The position numbers were made by a program, and so were the translations under genes. The notes under the pieces were generated by a model. That model did no database searches, was not told where the DNA came from, and worked only from the letters and a program-made list of their open reading frames with translations. Shown here in pieces: positions 53,413 to 57,094 of a stretch of DNA of 57,094 nt. The stretch comes from an uncultured Alistipes sp. (GTDB lineage: Bacteria; Bacteroidota; Bacteroidia; Bacteroidales; UBA932), in the NCBI GenBank assembly GCA_900544175.1, contig UQUN01000017.1, forward strand, positions 1-57,094. Reading direction: 5' to 3'. Position 1 is the stretch's first letter. Each line of letters starts with the position of its first letter.

Positions 53413-53822
53413 CCAAATAGGATAACCGACTGTTTCTGACGCAGCAAAACTTCAGAATCGAGATCAACACTACTGACGACCTCTGCCAGTCACTTCCGGA
53501 GAAGGCAGGCACAGCGGCACCACGAAATCACAATAAGCAGACAGCCAGCATGCTGCAAAAGAAGCCTGGTTTTTCTGAGGACCTTTATGTGTCTGCGGTT
53601 TAATTCCCTTGCCGTATCTGTCAACAATGGCCAGTAATTATATTATCGAAAACAGATTGGGAGGAGGAGGGGGTACATGTTTGCAGTATTTTTTGTAACT
53701 TGCCACTGCTTATCAGTCAGGTTGCTTGGGCATAACTTTTGTCGCTTTACTCTTATGAAGTTACGAGAAATACCTCAATTAACCTATTGATTTTTAATTA
53801 TAAACAAATTTAACAATTTCTA
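53413..53822. other. Intergenic region without a recognised gene
   Basis: 410 bases between pabC and the BACON lipoprotein. One frame is open from about 53430 to a TAA at 53601-53603 but has no start codon near its beginning, and its product (with NTTDDLCQSLPEK and KKPGFSEDLYV) matches no family I know; it may be a decayed gene end. GCATAACTTTTG at 53729-53740 is a near match to a -7 box. Nothing else stands out. Confidence 0.4.
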
Positions 53823-55369
53823 ATGCGTATGTCTGGTTTTATTCTCAAAGCAGCAACATTTTTTCTCTGTCGGCAATATGCCTGACCGCTTGTCAGAAAG
53901 ATAGAGAAAAAGAACTGCCCGCCCCTGTACTCAATGTTCAGGACACTGTCCTCATCGGACAGGAAGGAGGCGCAGCAACAGTAACCTACTCCATTGACCA
54001 TCAAAATGGGACCTCCGAACTATCAGCCAGATGCGATGCTGAATGGATTCATGATCTCGATTACTCCGAGCCCGGGACTGTCAGCATGACTGCGGACAGC
54101 AACAGCGATACCGCTTCACGGGAGACCGTTCTGGAACTCACCTACGGAGACATTCAAAAGCATGTAATGATAATTCAGGACGGTCTGGCGATAGCAGAGG
54201 ATGACTTCTCTCTTGAATTTAAAGAGATCGGATACACCACAATCACCGTAAGCATAAGTCCAAGAGACAAAGAGATGACATACGTCGCCCTGATAACCCA
54301 GACAGATGTATTCAGCCAGTTCAATAATGACGACGATGTAATAGAATTCGCCATGAGAGAATGGACAAATTCCGCAGAGAGTATGGGAGTATCCATGACT
54401 GAATATCTGGCATCCATACTGATCAGCGGAGATTTGGAAGGTGATTTCACATATAGATACCCGGATACAGGATACACGATATTCGTCTTTGGCATTACCT
54501 CTGATGCGGAAGTGCTGACAAAAGTACACTCATGGGATGCAACTACTGAAGTTCCCGAAAAAAAGGACATTGAATATACCATTACCTCCACAGTGAACGG
54601 AGCCGATGCCACACTGCATGTTGTACCGTCGGATCAGGAGCAATCCTATTATGTGAATGTCTTCGAAACATCCACTCTTGACTCTCAGGAAGGCGATGTA
54701 ACATCTTCCGTATTCTGGCAGGCTTACATCGTGGACATGATACATCTTTACTCTATTGTTTACGGAACAGGTATCGAGGATGTAGTGACTCCATTCCTGC
54801 ATACAGGAGAAGATGATGTCTCCTTCTCCCTCTCTGAGAAAACATCATACACTGCCCTGGCTATGGCAATGTCTGAAGACGGCCTGGTGCTTTCGGACGT
54901 AAGTTCCGCTGAATTCCAGACAGGAAGTGTAGTCAGGTCTGACAACAAGATTACCATCAATGCATGGATGAACGCCGAGGATGACTTATGGTTCGACATC
55001 CTGACTACCAACGACGATCCTTACACATGGGGAGTGCAGCCAAGCAGCACATATGCGGGCATGGACGATGAGGAAATGCTGGAATACCTGCTTAATGACT
55101 TCCTTACCGGCCTGAACATACAAAATGGATATCTTCCGGGAGGGTGCGGAGTCACACCGGGCGAAACATACACCATCTGGGCATTCGGATATCAAAACGG
55201 TGCGGCCACCACAGATCTGGTACATGTAAGTATTCTTGCCGCCGAGGGAGAAACCGCAAGCAGCGAAGACAGCGGAACAAGTACCTCCATGATCTCCGCG
55301 GACAAGCCGTCCCCCGATTCGGCAAAGACAGCCCAGTTTAAAACATTGACATCCATAACCATCAGGTAA
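53823..55369 (+). pseudogene. BACON-domain lipoprotein, frameshifted in its signal peptide
   Basis: From ATG 53823 the frame reads MRMSGFILKAATFF and then stops a few codons later. From 53864 a second frame reads SLSAICLTACQKDREKELP and stays open to 55369. Adding one T to the six-T tract at 53859-53864 joins them into an ideal lipoprotein signal with lipobox LTAC. The mature protein would have an N-terminal BACON-like domain (IGQEGGAATVTYSI, DAEWIHDLD, RETVLELTYGDIQKHVMIIQDG), then three related FN3-like domains each with TYTI-type strands (TGYTIFVFGIT, KTSYTALAMAM, GETYTIWAFGY), and a Ser-rich tail. It is likely a surface glycan- or matrix-binding protein. A start at 54086 would lack any signal. 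Whether this is an assembly error, phase variation or decay cannot be told. Confidence 0.7.
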
Positions 55370-55381
55370 AGCAACTGCATG

Positions 55382-55428
55382 GCCGGAGGCTTGTCCGAAT
55401 ACCCTGCCTGCAGCAGCCTGCCTCCGGC
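55382..55428. terminator. Convergent hairpin between the BACON gene and the MFS gene
   Basis: Perfect 9-bp arms GCCGGAGGC (55382-55390) and GCCTCCGGC (55420-55428), a 29-base loop, between two converging genes and touching the MFS stop. There is no T tract on either side, so terminator activity is a guess. Confidence 0.35.
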
Positions 55429-56844
55429 TTAGCGGGACCGGCGCAGACCAAGACGAATCGAGGAGAATACTGCCCCGCAAATAGTCAGAATCCCGGCCAG
55501 AAACACGGCATCGTGAGGTGCGCCGTCACCGGAAAGATGAAAGAATAGGGCGACAAGTGCCGCACCGGCAGACTGTCCCACGAGCCGGGCAGTGGAGAGC
55601 ATCCCGCTCGCGCTGCCTGCCCGGTGATTGGGTGCAGAGCTCAGAAGCAGGTGGTTGTTCGGCGACTGGAAGAAGCCGAAACCGGCACCGCACATCATAA
55701 GCCTCCAGGCGATATCCAAATGTGAGGCATCTTCCGGAATGTACGACAGCAGGAAGCATCCGGCACTCATCAGCAGCAGGCCGAAACCACCTAACAGGCC
55801 CGGATGGACCTTGCCGCTGAGCGAGCCGGACAGAGGTGCCACGAACATCACTATGAACGGCCAGGCGGTCATTACGGCCCCGGTCTCCACGGCATTCATT
55901 CCGAAAGTATGCAGCAGCATGAAAGGCATGCCGACAAGCACCATCATTTGGGCCGTATACGAAACTACACTGGTTATAACGGACATGGAGAAGGCCGGAA
56001 TACGGAGCAGGTCAAAGGGCAGCATCGGGTATCTGCGACGGAGCTGACTGCGGATATACAGAAAACCAGGAACAATCAGCAGGACAGCGGCTGCGGCTAC
56101 TGCAACAGGAGTGACTCCGTGCGAATACATCTCGATGCAGCCTATGAGAAGACCGAACACAGCGGCGTTGAGAATAGCATCCCCTATATGGAAATGGCGT
56201 CCGACGATATGAGTGGGATTGTCAGGCAGGAAACGCCAGCCCATAAGGAACGTTATGATGCCCACCGGGATATTGATGGCGAACAGCCAGGGCCACGGGG
56301 CGACAGACAGAATGCCCGCCGCTATAGACGGTCCTGATACAGCCGACAGGGCCACGACCGTAGCATTGATGCTGACCCCCTTGCCCAGATGCCGCTTCGG
56401 AAAGACCAGCTTGGCGATGGATGTATTGACACTCATCATCATTGATGCCCCAAGTCCCTGAAACGCACGTGATGCAATCAGCATCGGAAGACTGCGTGAC
56501 AGGGTGCATAACACAGATGCCGCGGTAAACACGGCGACTCCGCCCAGATACACCTTCTTGTAGCTGTACAGCTCTCCAAGTGTGGAGAACGGCAGCAGGG
56601 TCATCATGATCACCAGCTGGAAAGCATTGACCACCCATATCGAGTCGGCTGACGAGACACCCAACTGCGATGCAATGGTAGGCAGGGCGACATTGCATAT
56701 GTTGCCGTCCACCACCGATAGGAATATACCGCAGAAGATGGATATCACCGCATAGTATATTGCAGGCCGGTGCAGACCATCCCATTCCGTATTGCCGGTA
56801 ATCCTCTCATCGACCTCACCCGCTGTACTTACCTCTTTTCTCAT
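55429..56844 (-). CDS. MFS transporter, DHA2-like multidrug exporter
   Basis: A 471-residue 14-helix MFS protein like EmrB/QacA. Helix 1 and the following loop read FCGIFLSVVDGNICNVALPTIASQLGVSSADSIWVVNAFQLVIM, where the LDxTIVNVALP-type motif D1 is recognisable with Asp kept. GELYSYKKVYLGG (motif A) and GLGASMMMSVNTSIAKLVFPKRHLGKGVSI (motif B region) follow. VSGPSIAAGILSVAPWPWLFAINIPVGI is the classic motif C with FxINxPxG. Probably proton-driven drug export. It has a near-perfect promoter with palindromes over and upstream of it. Confidence 0.9.
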   Translation of the reverse strand: MRKEVSTAGEVDERITGNTEWDGLHRPAIYYAVISIFCGIFLSVVDGNICNVALPTIASQLGVSSADSIWVVNAFQLVIMMTLLPFSTLGELYSYKKVYLGGVAVFTAASVLCTLSRSLPMLIASRAFQGLGASMMMSVNTSIAKLVFPKRHLGKGVSINATVVALSAVSGPSIAAGILSVAPWPWLFAINIPVGIITFLMGWRFLPDNPTHIVGRHFHIGDAILNAAVFGLLIGCIEMYSHGVTPVAVAAAAVLLIVPGFLYIRSQLRRRYPMLPFDLLRIPAFSMSVITSVVSYTAQMMVLVGMPFMLLHTFGMNAVETGAVMTAWPFIVMFVAPLSGSLSGKVHPGLLGGFGLLLMSAGCFLLSYIPEDASHLDIAWRLMMCGAGFGFFQSPNNHLLLSSAPNHRAGSASGMLSTARLVGQSAGAALVALFFHLSGDGAPHDAVFLAGILTICGAVFSSIRLGLRRSR

Positions 56845-56867
56845 TTAAATACAAACAATGACCATGG

Positions 56868-56899
56868 CAAATATAAGCAGAAGCCGAGAGCAATGCAAA
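56868..56899 (-). promoter_or_regulatory. Promoter of the DHA2 MFS gene
   Basis: On the minus strand TTTG (56896-56899) and TATATTTG (56868-56875) are exactly 20 bases apart, a full Bacteroidota promoter match, 23 bases before the ATG at 56844. Confidence 0.75.
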
Positions 56900-56908
56900 C
56901 TTGTTTGC
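56895..56908. promoter_or_regulatory. Operator-like palindrome over the -33 box
   Basis: GCAAACTTGTTTGC: 6-base arms with a 2-base spacer, covering the -33 TTTG of the MFS promoter. Position and symmetry fit a repressor site. Confidence 0.45.
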
Positions 56909-56935
56909 GGTTGCCTGATTCGAGCTGCAGCAGAC

Positions 56936-56951
56936 TGAGACTTCAGTCTCA
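56936..56951. promoter_or_regulatory. Operator-like inverted repeat
   Basis: TGAGACT-TC-AGTCTCA: perfect 7-base arms with a 2-base spacer, 37 bases upstream of the -33 box of the MFS promoter. Confidence 0.4.
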
Positions 56952-56964
56952 TGGGATGCTAAGG

Positions 56965-56999
56965 TGAGAATCAGTAATTTTTGTGTCAGTAGATTCTCA
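56965..56999. repeat. Inverted repeat TGAGAATC / GATTCTCA
   Basis: Perfect 8-base arms (56965-56972 and 56992-56999) around 19 bases. It could be an RNA hairpin or another protein site between the MFS gene and whatever lies beyond the window. Confidence 0.35.
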
Positions 57000-57094
57000 G
57001 TGGGGCATGCATACTGTTACTGTATTACTGTAAAATTACGACACAATGGGGAAAGGCCTGTTGATTTCAAGCGAGCCAGACTTCAGGCGTTGAT

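Noticed and set aside
1..57094. CRISPR arrays, tRNA and rRNA genes
   Set aside because: I looked for regularly spaced repeats and for tRNA- or rRNA-like segments in the intergenic stretches and saw none.

Overview
The window looks like chromosomal DNA of a Bacteroidales (Bacteroidota) bacterium. The evidence is the content (fimbrillin-family surface proteins, TolB-like beta-propeller lipoproteins, a BACON-type lipoprotein, a FrdAB pair, a SufS-SufE-SufT set) and the promoters, many of which carry the Bacteroidota -7 element TAnnTTTG, several with a TTTG box about 20 bases upstream. Nothing fixes the genus. I see no rRNA, tRNA or CRISPR array.

Layout. 1-3000 is a surface/secreted-protein region: the 3' remnant of a thioredoxin-like gene, two six-bladed propeller lipoproteins, and between them a small secreted protein frameshifted in its signal peptide. 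3058-5483 (minus) is sufS-sufE-sufT-like-folK. ruvA and gcvH follow. An IS3-family element (6572-7959) sits against gcvH and has removed the 5' end of a fimbrillin/Fib_succ_major fusion gene, which also carries a 5-bp duplication frameshift. An intact fimbrillin lipoprotein follows. 10266-18381 holds an acyl-CoA ligase, a GNAT protein, mnmG, ybeY, malate dehydrogenase, a TonB-type protein and hflX. Two identical 16-bp parS-like palindromes lie at the 3' end of mnmG and inside it.

18362-26370 is entirely on the minus strand: hydrolase, frdB, frdA, and a ruvB-glycosyltransferase-flippase-glycosyltransferase operon. 26639-46991 is entirely on the plus strand: mfd, coaX, an envelope-biogenesis cluster (OMP, TPR, LptC, PpiD-like), an exo/endonuclease-phosphatase family protein, thyA, and a TolC/adaptor/two-RND efflux operon. 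The AT-rich gap between these blocks (26386-26638) has DnaA-box-like repeats, and sampled strand composition changes across it. Together with the parS-like sites 13 kb away, it is a candidate replication origin.

46870-50669 (minus) holds a YfhO-family membrane protein and an MFS transporter. 51006-53412 holds pabA divergent from pabB-pabC, the p-aminobenzoate branch of folate synthesis, complementing folK at the left end. A BACON lipoprotein with another signal-peptide frameshift and a DHA2-type MFS pump with operator-like palindromes upstream close the window.

Several secreted-protein genes are broken by small events: a one-base change in a T tract (two genes, perhaps three), a 5-bp tandem duplication, and an IS-associated deletion. 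Either these are real (decay or phase variation) or some are sequencing errors; reads would decide.
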